This document shows positions 1 to 12,499 of a stretch of DNA of 64,000 bases, piece by piece. Both the position numbers and the translations under genes were made by a program. The notes beneath the pieces were generated by a model, which was not told where the DNA came from, ran no database searches, and saw nothing but the letters and a program-made list of their open reading frames with translations. Each line of letters begins with the position of its first letter. Positions within the stretch are counted from its first letter, which is position 1. Source of the DNA: Podarcis raffonei (lineage: Eukaryota; Chordata; Lepidosauria; Squamata; Lacertidae); NCBI RefSeq assembly GCF_027172205.1, contig NC_070604.1, positions 4,913,501 through 4,977,500 of the forward strand. Direction: 5' to 3'.

Positions 1-1670
1 AGCCAATCGGTTGTGTTTCTTCACTCAGCAAAGATGTAATAACTCCATAGGGATGCTAAGGGTAACATCCTATGCAGGTTTACTTATAAGTTAAATGTAC
101 CACTGTATGCTTACTCCCATGTAGGTATGCTCTGCCATTTTCCCTGGGAAAACCCATGGTTTTCTACTGAAAACATCAATCAGATTTTCTAGAAATTAGT
201 TCCAATTCAGCAGTAAAGAATGTGTTTTCCAGGCAAACACAAAACCACTCTGACTCATGCCTAGAAAGCACGGGAAAAGTGAGAAACTGCTTTCTAGGTA
301 CCAGAAAAGCAGAAGCGTAGACAAGCCCAGAGTCTTGGCTTGGCAAACATTGTGTTTTCAATAATCAGTGAGTAACAACATTATTCACTGAACCATGACA
401 CATAACATTAATGAAAAAGCACCCAAATTCACCTCAAATCCCAAGCATGAATTTATTTTTTGTTTTTATTTGTTTGCAAATCTACATGCTTTTCTTTCTT
501 GCTTTCTGGACATAGCACTTTGAGTAGATTTTCAAGTGCTGGAACTAAAGGACCATATCTGTTTCAGCTTCTTCTTAGGCATTAAGCCAATTAAATAAAT
601 TGTAGCTGATCGGTCAAATGAATTTTAATGTATTAATCAGTTAACATTTTCAATGGAAAGCATATTTTGTTTTTAGAGAGTGCATTAATTCTTGTCCCAT
701 GATCACCATCTTAAATGGCAGGTGTTATTAACCTCCAGGGAGCTCAATAACACCTGTCATTTACACTTCTTGAAGTCCTTGCCTTAAAAAACAATTCCTG
801 TTTTTCATTTAGTTTCCCGACTGAGGGCAAATTATTAGTATGAAAAAGTTATTAATCAATTACCCTAAATTTATATATTTATTGCTGTAAGCCGCTTTGA
901 GACCTAGATACTGAAAACCAAGAAACAAACTTTTCAAATAAATATTATAAATAGACATTCTCTAAACATCAAAGCCTTCCGTCTTGTACCTAAGGAAAGG
1001 TTTGCCAGTCTCTGCCTGCAATATTCACAGAGGCTGAAAGGCTCCTCCTCGTGAACTTAGCATTCTACCCAGGGCAGAGTAACAGTTGGGGCAGAACATT
1101 TTGGTGGCATTCTGACTGAAGCAGCAGAGGCTCAGAGGAAATTGTGATTTGCATCATATTTAAATTCTTGCTTACAGGTTTTAGGTAAATCCTCCAGTGC
1201 AGCCTCCCACACAGCAGTGGTTCCCTTCTGTAGTGGCCGTGCTGTATTCTTTAAGTGCCCACATCAGTAATGCTCCGCTAAGCCAACAGACATAGATGGT
1301 GCTCAGACGCCCATTACCTGTGCACTCACTGCACTGCAGCCTTCACGGGACATTATCCGAAATGCATGTGTATCCTGTACTTTGTTACAGTATCCTATTG
1401 TTTGATGTGTTGTTTCTGAAACCAGCTTCACACTGATTGGAATCCTTAAGTCACTACTAATTTGTCTCATCTCTAAGGTGTTTGTCGCTTGGTGTTCTTT
1501 CATATTATAATTCCAAGTTCCATCAGTATTAAAAGCAGTCCTGGTGATAAGTCTTAGGCTTATCTGTTTTGGGTCCAGCATTATCCCTCAACAATGCACT
1601 CAGCTGGTTTTACATGGGGTGGCTGCAGTGGCAAACACAAAATACTTTTACTTGTCTGTAATGCTTTGCT
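1..1670. other. Unassigned non-coding DNA
   Basis: AT-rich sequence with no recognisable exon, RNA gene or repeat. Short open frames in it lack codon structure or family motifs. A mirrored pair of short arms around 715-765 (agtgtaaatgacaggtgtta type) could form a small hairpin, but nothing ties it to a known RNA. Confidence 0.5.
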
Positions 1671-1673
1671 GTA

Positions 1674-1926
1674 CAGTGGTACCTCTGGTTGCGAATGGGA
1701 TCCGTTCCGGAGGCCCATTCGCAGCGTGAAAAGCCCGCAACCTGAAGCGCCATATCTGTGCAGGTGCACAGCGCGACTTGGTGTTTGTGCGCACGCGCGA
1801 AGCGCGATTTAGCACTACTGCGCAAGCGGTGAAACCCGGAAGTAACCCTTACCGGTACTTCCAGCTTGCCGCAGGACGCAACCTGAAAAAACATAACATG
1901 AAGCAAATGTAACATGAGGTATGACC
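1674..1926. mobile_element. Tigger-like palindromic MITE (diverged)
   Basis: It begins TA|CAGTGGTACCTC, the terminus shared with the copies at 25.98, 29.75 and 59.4 kb, and carries the same internal text (CCGGAAGT, AAGCGCGATTTAG-like, CGCAACCTG). The TA target and CAGTGGTACC terminus are what Tigger/pogo-type Tc1-mariner elements show. The right end is degraded, so its limit is approximate. No transposase is present. Confidence 0.6.
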
Positions 1927-2081
1927 CCCAAGCCAAGGAGATAAGCAACTATACAACCTTTAGAAAACATCTGAAGGCACCTCTGTATAGAATTTTTTTT
2001 TAATGTCTCAAGTTTTATGATGTTTTTATATATGTTGGAAGCTGTCCAGAGTGGCTGGGGAAACCCGGTCAGATGGGCATG

Positions 2082-2128
<47 letters not shown>

Positions 2129-2130
2129 GA
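1925..2130 (+). mobile_element. L2/CR1-like LINE 3' tail
   Basis: It holds the standard tail text of a common squamate LINE: a diverged acaaccttttagaaaacatctgaaggca segment, then gtccagagtggctggggaaacc and cagatgggcatgg, ending in a TTA microsatellite at about 2083-2127. The same tail occurs at 22.74-23.04 kb. It is 5'-truncated and has no coding capacity. Confidence 0.65.
2083..2128. repeat. (TTA)n microsatellite
   Basis: About 15 uninterrupted TTA units form the terminal repeat of the preceding LINE tail. Confidence 0.95.
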
Positions 2131-4490
2131 ATAGGACGTCCCTATTTTCATTGGATAAATGTTGGAGGGTATGTTGTAGTATTTAGGAGTAGCAGAAGTG
2201 AGTTGGAGACAGGTGGCCATTTTAGGAAGAAGCTGTAACGGCATGTAGGTGGCATGTAAAGTAATGGATTCTGACTAGGCAACTTGTGAGGTAAAAGGGC
2301 CCATCAGGATCTAATTGGTGGCCTTCTCTACAACCTCAAAGCTATATTATTGTTTTACCTGTTACATACAGTTATGCTAAGGCAAAGGTTCCTTCAACCA
2401 CCTGTGTTTTGGACCAATGTCAGCGTCACATTTATTTCTAGTCAGCTCACTGGTGCACTCATTTATAATAAACAGTTAAATTAGTCTATTAGGAGTGCAT
2501 GTGAAAAAATAGAAATTTGTTTTCTCCTTTCTTTTTTAAAAAGGAGGCTGACTTCTGTTAATATCATTACTTTGCTTTATTATGGGTTTTTTTCTTTTCT
2601 TTTTTTAAAGGAACTGCAACTAATGTTCTCAATATTGACTGCATTTTAATCATGACTATATCTGAGAGTAGGCATTTAAACCTTTGTCCACATTGATTAG
2701 ATTAGTTTTCCTTATTTAATTCCTATTCCGCTTAATATATTAATATATATCTAAGCAGTGTACAAAACACTGAAGCAACAGTTAGCATTGGTCCTCTCTC
2801 CTGACTTCCTTTCTGAAGTGTTCCTGCCCCTGGCCTAAATCTGGGACTGAGTAACAAAGCATGAGATAATTTCTAAAGACAGCTTCCAAAGGATTTCCCT
2901 CATATTGGTTTCAGGAAGAGTGGGGCCCTACAAGTCACAGGCAAGAACACCACACTGGATGTATGAAGGGAGAGGCAAGGGGAGTAGTGACATAGCAGCC
3001 ATTTGAAAAGTTCAAGAAAAGTTTAAAGCAAGAATAGGACAGCATGCATAGACTAGACCCTTTCTGCTGTTGCGTAGTCTCCAGTCCCAGCTTGTGGTAG
3101 GTCCTTCTTTCAGAGAGCCATTCCAGACCTTCTGAGTGTACCTCGATTCCCAAACTGAAGTTCATTACTGGCAATCAATACTTCCCTAGTAGATATCTCA
3201 AAGGATTGTTGGAGTGCCTTAAACATCATGGCTGAGAGAGCAGAGATGGAATCCCTGCTCCCCCAGCAGCTAAGTGTATTCTTGGAGAGCCAAGCCATAC
3301 ATTCAGAAATCACTTTGGACAACAGGTGGACAACTGCCTGTTTAAATACTCCTCCATGCAGAAAATAACAGCATATGGTGTACATGAGGGAGAATTTGGT
3401 GTGTTTCAGTAAAATGTGAGCTTCATTCATACAGGGATTTTTGCAGCGGGGGCGCAGGTGTGTGCTTCCATGTAGAAAAGCTTTCACACATGTATTTCTT
3501 CTACCAACAGTCTGAAATGAGATAGTTGCAGCAGTCGCCTTACATGCTCTTTACAAACTATTGCTAATGCGTAATTTGAAGTTGTTGGGTGGTTGTTAAA
3601 ATCATGTAAGTCTCCACTAAGTCATCTGGAGCCACTTCTCCAGGCTCTTGCAACATAAAGGGGAAGGTACACATAAGTACAGGTTATTGGGCTGGCACAG
3701 GTGGGTTAAGCTACATTTAAATTCAGTGGCTTCAGGAATTTCAGTTGTGCAGTCCCTGTGCACAACAGCTGACTATTCTAATCCTGTGCATGAGCTATTG
3801 TCTGTTGCCGTCCTTCAAATGTAAGGTACCATACTGCAAGCACATGCCACCAGACTCAAAGGATAGCTTTCAAACAGACAAGCAAGTGCATAAACTTCTG
3901 TTTGGGTACAATCACCTAGTTCTAAAATATCTCCCAATGTTAACGGAAAAATCACCACGCTTAACAGTGTAAAACTGAAACAGCTGCTCCTATCTGTCTC
4001 CTATCGTATCTTAAATGCCAAGAATGGACAGATGTGTCACTCTATAGCTCAGAGATGATTGGGTTACTGTCATCAGATCAAGCTCAATCCATTACCCATT
4101 AAACACCCTCTGTTACACATTTATTTGTGGGTCAGAGTTCAGCTATGGCATTAACAGCCTCCTAGGCCCATCTCCATTTCTTATCTGCTTGTGCTGTTGT
4201 TTTTTATGTACTGAGAAACCTCTTCCCAGTCCTAAGAAACAGGAAACCTCAGAGTCACACAAGTGTGTTCATAGGCAAAATGTAGGATCATGGATACATG
4301 AAGAGAAGGAGAAATAGACAACAGCAAAGTTTTCTTTCAGTAGACATTGAGTTTATATTTCTGATTAAAAGGGGATTCATGTTTTCACACTCAATGGAAA
4401 GCTTTTGCATAAGAGTTAAACGAATTATACCTTTCTCATAGGTAAGAATGTATCGTAATTTTAAGACATAGTATTATGGTAGGTACTGGG
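2130..4490. other. Unassigned non-coding DNA
   Basis: No exon, RNA gene or recognised repeat. A 125-codon open frame on the minus strand (3110-3487) has no family motif and no supporting splice context, so I do not treat it as a gene. Confidence 0.5.
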
Positions 4491-4496
4491 TAGTTA

Positions 4497-4632
4497 CCCG
4501 TGCTATTTTTCTAGAAAAAGAGGTGCCAGAACTGCCTATGAACGCCTCCCTTGTTTCTTATAATGGCAATGGTCACTTAAGAGGTGCTGGAACTGAATTC
4601 CGGTGAGTTCTGGCTGAAAAAATCTCTGGTAG
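4497..4632 (+). mobile_element. Short palindromic MITE (CTAGAAAAAGAGGTGC family)
   Basis: Left end gctatttttctagaaaaaga; right end gaattccggtgagttctggc followed by tgaaaaaa. An inverted relative lies at 27352-27482. The two gtgccagaac/gtgctggaact halves make the unit partly self-complementary. A non-autonomous DNA transposon is likely, superfamily not determined. Confidence 0.55.
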
Positions 4633-4899
4633 TTGCACAATAGTATTCAGTTCAGACCTTTTGTTGGTTGAAGTGGAAGGAAGCACAAAACAGCCCCTGA
4701 AGTTGTAGCCATCAATCAGAGATTTTCTAACTGGTGAGTTTGTCCTCTGGCCAAGGGAATGTGGCTCTGACATCCTATACAGCCTGCTGTAACAAATTTG
4801 CAAGGCACTTTGGGGACAAAATCTCTCAGATTCCAACAGAGGTTGACATCACAGTCAGACCAAATTCGTGGAGGTGTCCAGAGCACAGTCTGTTCCATT

Positions 4900-6530
4900 T
4901 GACTGGGTCACTTTTGGTTATTGTGGCTTGAGGATGTGGAACAAGCTGCTTGAGGAAGAGTGGACTTCATTGAGCCCTGCCCATCTTCGCTTCTCTCAGA
5001 GCTAGCCATGGTGAATTGACTGGGGACACCCAGTAAGTGATCAATGCTTCACTGGAGGAATGGAAGTTTGTATCTGCCTGGAAGGAGAAGGCAGTGCTTC
5101 CGCTACTTAAGAGGGTCTCCTTGCACCCAGAAGTGTTACATAACTATCATCCCACGGCAGATGTCTCCTTTTTGAGCAAGGTCCTTGAGAGGAAGGCAGC
5201 AGCCCACCTTCATATATGTTTGGAGGAAACTGATCACCTGGATCCATTTCAGCTTGGCCAGGCCATTGCACTGAAACTTTCCTGGTCTCACTGGTTGATG
5301 ACATTTGAAGGGAAGGCGATGACCCTGCTCATTCTCCTTAACCTCTTGGCAGCTTTTGATACCATTGCCTATGGTGTCCTTCTGCAGCAGACAGGGAAGT
5401 TGGAGTGGGGGACATTGTACTTTGGTGGTTCTGCTCCTATCCCCAGAGCCATTTCCAGAAATAAGTTGTGTGAGGGTCACTGTTCAGCATGATAGGAGCA
5501 GCCCTGTGGCATCCAACAAGGTTTCATCTTGTCCCCCATGATATTTAACATTTATCTGACATAGCTGGAAAGTATCATCGGGAGAACTAGAGTGAGGTAC
5601 CACCAGTCTGCAGATGACATCCAGTTCTCTCTCTCTTTCGCTCTTCCATCTGAATCAGTAGAGGCAGTTGAGGTGTTAGATTGGTACATGGAGGCAGGGA
5701 TGGCCTGGCAGTGGGCCAATAAGCTGAAGCTGAATCCTGCAAAGAGAGAGGTGTTATCTATTTGGAGTTCCCAAGTTCAGAAGATGGGGAGGCAGCCTGT
5801 TTCAGATGGTGCTGTACTCCCTTGGAAGGAGCAGGTCTGTGGCTTGGGAGCACTCCTGAAGCCAACATTTTTGCTGGAGGTTCAGGTTGCATTGGAGTGT
5901 CTGATTTCACCTCTGGCTAGTTTCTTCTGTCCCTTTTAGACAGAGAAGACTTGGCCACTGTATTCCATTCTCTGGTACTTTCTAGACTGCATTATTGCAG
6001 CATACTCTAGTTGCCTTGAAGACAACTCAGAAATATCTACAGTTCCAAATGCAGCCACCAGATTACTGGCTGGGGTTCCATTTAGAACTCGCGTGACCAG
6101 CTGCACTTGTTACCAGTTCATTTCTGGGCCCTATTCACATTCGTGTTTAAAGTCCTAAATGACTTAGACCCTAAATATCTAAAAAGCTGACCCCTTTCCT
6201 ACAGACCGTCTTGTGGGTCAGCAGAGGCCCTCTTTGTAGTTCCACCACCAATGAAAGTTTGGGGGTGGGGATACCCAAGAGAGGGCAATCTCTGCAGCAG
6301 CCACCAAACTGTGGGATTCCCTCTCTACAAAGCCATTCATTTCTCATTGTATGCTGAAGACACACTTCTTTACTCTGGCCATTAACACTCGAGATATAAT
6401 TTTCTCTTTGGTGTAATTCATTTCAGTTAGTTATAATATTGTATTTTTAAATTGCTATAACCCACCCTGGGACCTCATGGTGAAGGATGAGTAAGAAATC
6501 TAAATCATCACTGTCATCTTTAGGACCTGT
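4900..6530 (+). mobile_element. L2-clade LINE relic (RT domain to 3' end)
   Basis: Broken frames read like L2 reverse transcriptase: VLPLLKRVSLHPEVLHNYHP (5090 on) corresponds to the PLLKKPSLDP..NFRPVSN region, then LDPFQLGQ, LLNLLAAFDTI, a YQSADDIQFS catalytic-loop remnant (about 5600) and NKLKLNPAKREVL. It continues through the rlltG..r..i..l..LHW region and ends in a diverged tail near 6500. Several frameshifts and stops make it long dead. Its divergence is much higher than that of the L1 tails at 31-33 kb. Confidence 0.8.
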
Positions 6531-6669
6531 ACAAAGCTGGTTAAATTTCACCGAGGCTTTGTTGAGATTCCTGCATTGCAAGGGGTTGGACAAAATAACC
6601 CCTGGGGTCTCTGAAGTAGCTGGGGGTGTCCCTCCCCCAACTTTTTCTCTTAAGTAGAGGGGGGGAGCC

Positions 6670-7640
6670 TTGCCACAACTTCAAGTGACTGCACGCAAAG
6701 CTCAAATTTTATTAAACGGTCACAGACCAGATTAACTCGTACAGCTAGTCAACAAAGCACAACACCGGAAAAAACAAAGGACAATTTCAATACAGATTAG
6801 GCCATAACAGCAATTTAAAATTAGACAGCATAAATAAAATTAAGTATTTGCCTTCGCCTGCATATTGGCATTGGAAAGCTCTTGTTTCCTGCGCCTAATA
6901 GCGGCTACACAGAATTTGGCAACATTGATCGTAATTTCAGGAACCTTATCTTCTACCAAGGCTCTCATACGTTGGAGTTCTGGTTCATTTTTAAGCTTTT
7001 GTAGAACTGGGGCAGTAAAGGTCAGGCGTAGATCCTCGTAGTAACTACAGTGCAGCAATACATGCAGACTTGTTTCCACTTCCGATGAGCCACATGGGCA
7101 AACACGTGACTCATATGGTTTGCCCTCATATCTGCCTAGAAGCAGGGCAGAGGGCAGAACGTTAAATCTGGCCAGGGTAAAGGAGTGTCTGTACTTAGGT
7201 ATTTGTAAATCAGCCAGATAATTTGCGGGTGAGAACCCTCTCCCAAAGTCTCTAATTGTGGCATGTTTATCCATTTTGCCCATATGACATTGCAGCTCTA
7301 TGTCCCTAATGCGTTGAAGCACTTGACTTCTGGCTCTCTCATATCCTGCCGCTATCAAGATCTGCGGGGAGAATCCCAAGCTTCTTATCTTTTCAAACAG
7401 GGAAGCTTTCCAGGTAGAATGAAAGGTGTCTAAGAGTGTTAAAGGAGCCAAACCGGCCGGGGAAAAAATAAGTTTTAACCAGTAGTGTATCTTTAGAATC
7501 CACAACCGCGCGTTGACGGGTGGTTGTCCAACTTCTAAGCGGACAGCTATATTAGATACACAGGGGGGGATCCCCAATAAACACCGATAGAATTTTGTTT
7601 GAAATGCCTCCATAGGCGCAAAATTTTTAAAACTGCAAAC
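6670..7640 (-). mobile_element. LINE ORF2 C-terminus and 3' UTR (antisense)
   Basis: An uninterrupted 257-codon frame (7613 to 6840) carries a typical non-LTR C-terminal segment: LARFNVLPSALLLGRYEG, then a C-terminal knuckle C-P-C-G with HVLLHC, then NVAKFCVAAIRRRKQ. A short A/T-rich 3' UTR follows to about 6690. This C-terminal type is abundant in squamates, but I cannot place its clade safely. A more diverged relative lies at 9.8-10.5 kb. It is 5'-truncated; the long open frame suggests a moderate age. It is not a host gene. Confidence 0.75.
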
Positions 7641-7749
7641 CTGGGACCCATAAGTGAGTTGTGGGAGTATTTTTGCAGCAAAAACCTGGGAGGCCGCAAA
7701 GCTGTCTAGTAATGCTTCCCTCTAGCTGCTTTTGCATATGTATAGAAAA

Positions 7750-9770
7750 CATGCAGTGAACTCGGTGAACAGTCACAGATTTCTAACTCGTGTGACCTCA
7801 GCCTTAGGCTTTTTAATGCAATCTGGTTCTGGGCTTTGCAACTGAGTATGGGACAGGAGCTGAGGATGGGTATGAGAGGGTTGAGGAAAACAGTGTTAAG
7901 TGTGTTGCTAAATCCATCTTTTAACAACCCTGCATCCCAAACCAGATATCTTCTTGTGCAACAGAAGGATGCAGCCACACAAAGGGATGGAGGATTCCAC
8001 AAACTCACCTGCCAGGGAAAGAGCTGGTGCTGGATGCGAGTGGGCAATGCAAAATTACCCAGCCAGCTTAGAAAGGGAAGGAAGTGGATTCAGATATTTG
8101 AAGAAAATACCGTGAATGATGGTGGGTGCAGCCCTTTAGCTAGTAGAGATTTCACACTTCAATAGGCTCTTCAAGCAAGCATTGCTCTTGGCTTAAAGTA
8201 GAAGTTAGTCACTCTGGGTGAAAGCCCCTCACATCCATGCACAGGTGGAATGGGCTTCCACTTGCACAAGAAGGTTTCTCTTTGCTCTTTTGCCCCCTGA
8301 AGCCCCGCCCCCCATCAAGGAGAGGAAGTCCATTCCTGTACGACTTTGGATTCCACCCACTATGAGTTCCATAGGAAGACATCTCCAAAACAGTGAGAGT
8401 ATCAATGCCTTAATTGACGTTGCTTTTGTGAAAACTAGATAATAGCACAAATAGTAGTTGTTTGGTTTCACTGACAGCACTTTATAACACACACACACAG
8501 CTTCTTCTGCAGACCTGATGGCATATGGAGGTGGAGGGGGCAATTTAGATAAGGAACGAAGAATTCACCTTGCTATCTGCAAAGAAAGCCCAAACCAGTT
8601 GGCAAAGCCCTGCATTTTCAAATTTAAAGAAACAGGATATCTAATTGCAGACCTCCCTCATTATATAAAGTTTAGACCTCAAACTCTGCCTATCCATTCC
8701 TTCCCAGCAACCAGAACAAACATCGGACTGTTTCACATGATCACTTCATCCACTGAAAAGGCAATTCAACACTGAAGGGACTTTGCTCATACTATCTTCT
8801 TTCAGCTGAAAGCTGCATTTCTCAGAACTCTGCCAAAAACATCTGAACCACGAAGAATAGTTTGAGGGCACATGATTCAGCTCCACTCCTGAAGGCAAGT
8901 AAGCCCTGGAGCTCTGCACAGGGTATTGGTTTTCAGATACTTGAAGGTGGTTTTGTAGAGCTAACATTTCCTGACCAAATCAGTTTTGCAGATTTCTGCA
9001 AAACCAGGGAAGACCTGAAACTAGCTCTCAGCAATATGCCAGCACAGCTGCAATAGACCGAGGGGCATTTTGGTATTCAAGTAATGCCCACCCTCCCACT
9101 CCTTGCAATAACCATAGCTCACTTCGAAAGATATTTTAGATGTTTTATATTTTCTTGTGGCAATGGGGAAATTTAGACCAATTGTCCCACAAATATTATT
9201 GCCTGTGCATAGTCTGATTGTGGCTAGTAGACTGATGGGAACCGCAGGGACAGCAGTCTGAATCTCTGGCATGAGGGCATGGCACAAATCGATCGCGTCG
9301 GGATGCTACATGCACTAGTTCACTTAAAAACTGGATCCAGCTCTACTGCCACTTGCTGTGTGTGCATGAAAACTCAATTTTCTCATAGAATCTGAAGTAC
9401 TTGGCACATGTGGGAAACCAGTATGTGTAACCAAAAAGGGTAGGTACCGATTTACACATACTGTTTCTTACCAATGTCAACAAAAGGAAGTATAACTATC
9501 ACATTAAGGTGGGAGGGAGAGGATCTGATGCACGGAGGCTGCTGTTCTATCACACTTAGCTGGTACTGACATCTGAAATCCTTTACACGCTTATTTGAAA
9601 GTTAAGGGTATTTCTACATTAGCAGCTTAAAATGCAGCATGGTCCTTTTCTCTGCACCGCGTTTCAAGGCACATTTGCACACATCAGTGGGTGGGGATTT
9701 CATCGCCTGAAGTGCACTTTGGCTTCCCTGCCCCCACCAGCCCTGCTTCTGCCTGGAAATTCTATTCTCA
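7750..9770. other. Unassigned non-coding DNA
   Basis: No exon or RNA gene recognised. The string gggcacatgattcagctcca near 8865-8885 recurs near 11441 in diverged form, so part of this stretch is an uncharacterised interspersed repeat. The Gly-rich frame at 8518-8775 has no family motif. Confidence 0.45.
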
Positions 9771-9774
9771 ATCA

Positions 9775-10460
9775 AATATCCTTTATTAGGCATAGCAAAC
9801 CACACATTATCAAACAGACACCGTATACAAATTGTGCAAAATACGAGCTCAGCATAACAAGGTTTGTCCCAGTCAGATCTTTAACTCCAGAGGAAATCAG
9901 TTTGCATAAATAATACAATACAACACTACCACATAACCGATCAGTTAAGAATCACTAAATCTCTTTGTAATGGCCCAGTCTTTCTACATGAACAGCACTC
10001 AAAACTTCAGCCACTGTTAAAGTAATTTGATCATTCCTGTCCGAAAGCAGGTCCTGAACCGTTGGTAGCATAGAAATCAGTCTTTTGAAATGTAAGGCCT
10101 CTAATAATTGTCTTCTGGCATAAATGCCAAAATCACAAGAAAAGAAAATATGCTCCAAAGTATCAGGTTCCTGTTTACTACATTTGCAGAGATGCTCTGA
10201 TTCTAGGAGAGCTAAATATCTTCCTCTCACTATCATCAAGGGAAACATATTAAATCTGGCTAACATAAACAGCCTGCACAATTCACGATTCTTCAGATTT
10301 GTCATGTATCCGAAATTCTGTTCATGAAGCTGCCATCTGCGCTCATCTATGTGTGCACGACACTTGTCTAAAATGATGCACGCACTCTTCTTAAGCATGA
10401 AGTGAATGTGGTTTAAGTTTTCCAGTTGGACTGAAGCTGGCTTGAGGAAAAACCAAGCCA
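9775..10460 (-). mobile_element. LINE ORF2 C-terminus relic (antisense)
   Basis: The minus-strand frame includes LFMLARFNMFPLMIVRGRYL, then a CKCSKQEPDTLEHIFFSC knuckle and ITLTVAEVLSAVHVERL. It is collinear with the LINE C-terminus at 6.8-7.6 kb but much more diverged. The A/T-rich 3' UTR extends to about 9775. The element ends only about 330 bases upstream of the miR-206 hairpin. Confidence 0.7.
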
Positions 10461-10790
10461 ACAGTGATATTTGTTGAGAAACTACAGGGACAATATGGAT
10501 TGTGGCCAATGTTCTGTGAATGTGGCTTCCAAAGCTAGCCATGGGATGTGGAGCAAGCAGTAATGTGAACGTACCCCAACTCATTGGTATTAGTGGGACT
10601 TTCCTTATACTCAGCTTGCTTCTGAGTAGATATCTATAGAATAGCACTCTCAGTCTTGTGAAATTCAGTAAGATTTACCTCCAAATTGGCATGCATAAGA
10701 TTTCAATCTTCTGAACAAAAATACTTTCTCAATAAAACCGAGGCGAATATGTTTTGGCTTCCTGCTACAAAGAGGAGAACAACAGATTTC

Positions 10791-10875
10791 TCTTTCTGAG
10801 ATGACATGCTTCTTTATATCCCCATATGAATTATACTGCTATGGAATGTAAGGAAGTGTGTGGTTTCAAGAAGAT
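10791..10875 (+). ncRNA. MIR206: miR-206 precursor hairpin
   Basis: The 3p arm at 10842-10863 matches the vertebrate miR-206 mature sequence over all 22 bases as I recall it (seed GGAATG in TGGAATGTAAGG). The opposite arm at 10804-10826 reads ACATGCTTCTTTATATCCCC, the miR-206-5p sequence. The loop region is close to mammalian pre-miR-206 with a few changes, and the flanks (tctttctgag / tttcaagaaga) extend the stem. miR-206 is a skeletal-muscle microRNA of the miR-1 seed family that promotes myogenic differentiation. In mammals it is transcribed with miR-133b from linc-MD1; the miR-133b hairpin is 4.4 kb downstream on the same strand, as expected. The host transcript itself cannot be delimited. 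Confidence 0.97.
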
Positions 10876-10879
10876 GAAC

Positions 10880-11490
10880 CACCAGAAAGGTCTGTCCTCT
10901 TTCACACAAACACATACCTGTTCATCTGTCTGAGTGAATAGATTTAAGGTGTCCGTTACAGTCTGCTCAAAAATCCAAAACCGCTTCCATTCACTGAAAT
11001 GCATGCAATCATACGGCAACCTGTTAACAGACTCCCCCGAGATATTTTGAAATGTATTGTTTGATTTTGCTGACTTTTGAATCATTTCCCTTCGTACTAC
11101 ATAGCAAGTGCAAATTATATTTAACTGATCTTTTTGCTGGCAAACTTCTAGACAATAACAACAGGAAAGGAACAATTGCAATTGGAGAATGGAAATGGTG
11201 GTTACATTTAGAAAGTGCAAAATGTGAAATCACTGATGGCTGGAATCAATAGAAAGTCACCGAAATCAGCCAGAACCAAAACATATAGCATAACATGGGT
11301 GCAATTGACCTGATAAATGTACCTGAGGGGGGGACAAAGGTCCACGAAATGTACTTTGAAGAGAAGTGGCCATGTTTTATTAGCTCTGGAACATAAGGAT
11401 GTATATATGGAAAGACCAATGCTAAAGTCCTTTTCTGCAGGGGCACATGATTAAGCTCCACCCCCAGCACCATGGAGTACTCTGAAAGCT
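10880..11490. other. Unassigned intervening DNA between miR-206 and miR-133b
   Basis: No exon could be defined. If a linc-MD1-like transcript exists here, it would cross this stretch. The 3' end (from about 11437) carries the gggcacatgattaagctcca repeat fragment also seen near 8865. Confidence 0.4.
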
Positions 11491-11492
11491 CT

Positions 11493-11556
11493 GGAGAAGA
11501 AGAAGAAGAAGAAGAAGAAGAAGAAGAAGAAGAAGAAGAAGAAGAAGAAGAAGCCG
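11493..11556. repeat. (GAA)n microsatellite
   Basis: About 20 GAA units without interruption. The long poly-Ser and poly-Phe open frames on the minus strand are artefacts of this repeat. Confidence 0.95.
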
Positions 11557-12061
11557 CCAACGCCAGGCAGAGCTGTGTCTGGAAAGAGTGGGGCAAACAG
11601 TATGTGGGGATAAGCCTTGAGTGGAGGAGGAGAGCTGGAGGAGAGGTCTGAGGTGCTCACAAACTTCTCATTCTCCGTAACACTCTGATACACTCCCTTA
11701 TGTACGCACCAGCACACATGGAGGACTCTGCTGAGCCCTTTGCACACACACATTGATGAAGGATTGTTCTCAGATTTCTTTAAACATGGTTAATAAGTTT
11801 TATATTGGTGCTCCATTTGAAGAATGACATATTTGAACCAATTATATATGTTTTTGTTTTGTGACCTAAAAGTACCATCATCTTTCAACCATTACTACTC
11901 CAAATCTAATATGGCCCTTGGTTAAATAGTTCCACCTACCACCTTGCATGTACTTTTATTAAAATTTTAACCCAGCTATTTGTGGGATACAGCGCAATAT
12001 TAATACCTTTTGGCCCCTGAACTTTCAACATGTCAGCTGGTTCTCTGTGTGATTTTCTCTT

Positions 12062-12235
12062 CAGTGACTTTCATAGAATTGTAGAGTTGCAAGGGACCCC
12101 GAGGGTCATCTAGTCCAACCCCCAGCAATGCAAGAATGCTGCCCACAGCTGTCTGTCCCTGGGTGGGCTGGAACCATCAACCTTCTGGTTAACAGCCAGA
12201 CACACTGACCCTTTGCACCACTTTGATAGTTATCA
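12062..12235 (-). mobile_element. tRNA-derived SINE (antisense, diverged)
   Basis: catagaattgtagagttgca, then gggtcatctagtccaacccc and later tggaaccatcaaccttctgg match the reverse complement of the SINE whose sense copies lie at 14.16 and 46.7 kb (ggactagatgacccttgtgg ... ccaactctatgattct). It is degraded toward its tRNA-like head. Confidence 0.6.
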
Positions 12236-12499
12236 GGAAATCTGATATGTGTCACCTCGTGCTCTAGGGAGTAGAGAAGCAAGGCCCAGTGGATTTTCTC
12301 CTATGCCCTCTTTTGTATCTGGTCACTCTAAGAACAGTCTTTAGCAGCTTCTGCCTTCTGGATATTTTGGGCTCCATTGCCTATCAGAGCCAGCCAGTAC
12401 AACCATGAGCACCAGGTTGGGGAAAGCTGATCTGGAGAGGCTTCAACCCTGAGCAGCAGAACCTTGGATTAAGTGGAGATAAAAGAGCAGTCAGTTTGC

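Noticed and set aside
6840-7613. 257-codon uninterrupted minus-strand ORF considered as a host gene
   Set aside because: It carries a non-LTR retrotransposon C-terminus (LARFNVLPSALLLGRYEG, CPCG...HVLLHC) with a second decayed relative nearby, so it is a LINE.
8860-11470. Shared gggcacatgattcagctcca string at 8865 and 11441
   Set aside because: Too short and too diverged to define an element; noted only as an uncharacterised repeat.
11246-11753. Poly-Ser and poly-Phe ORFs on the minus strand
   Set aside because: They are translations of the GAA microsatellite.
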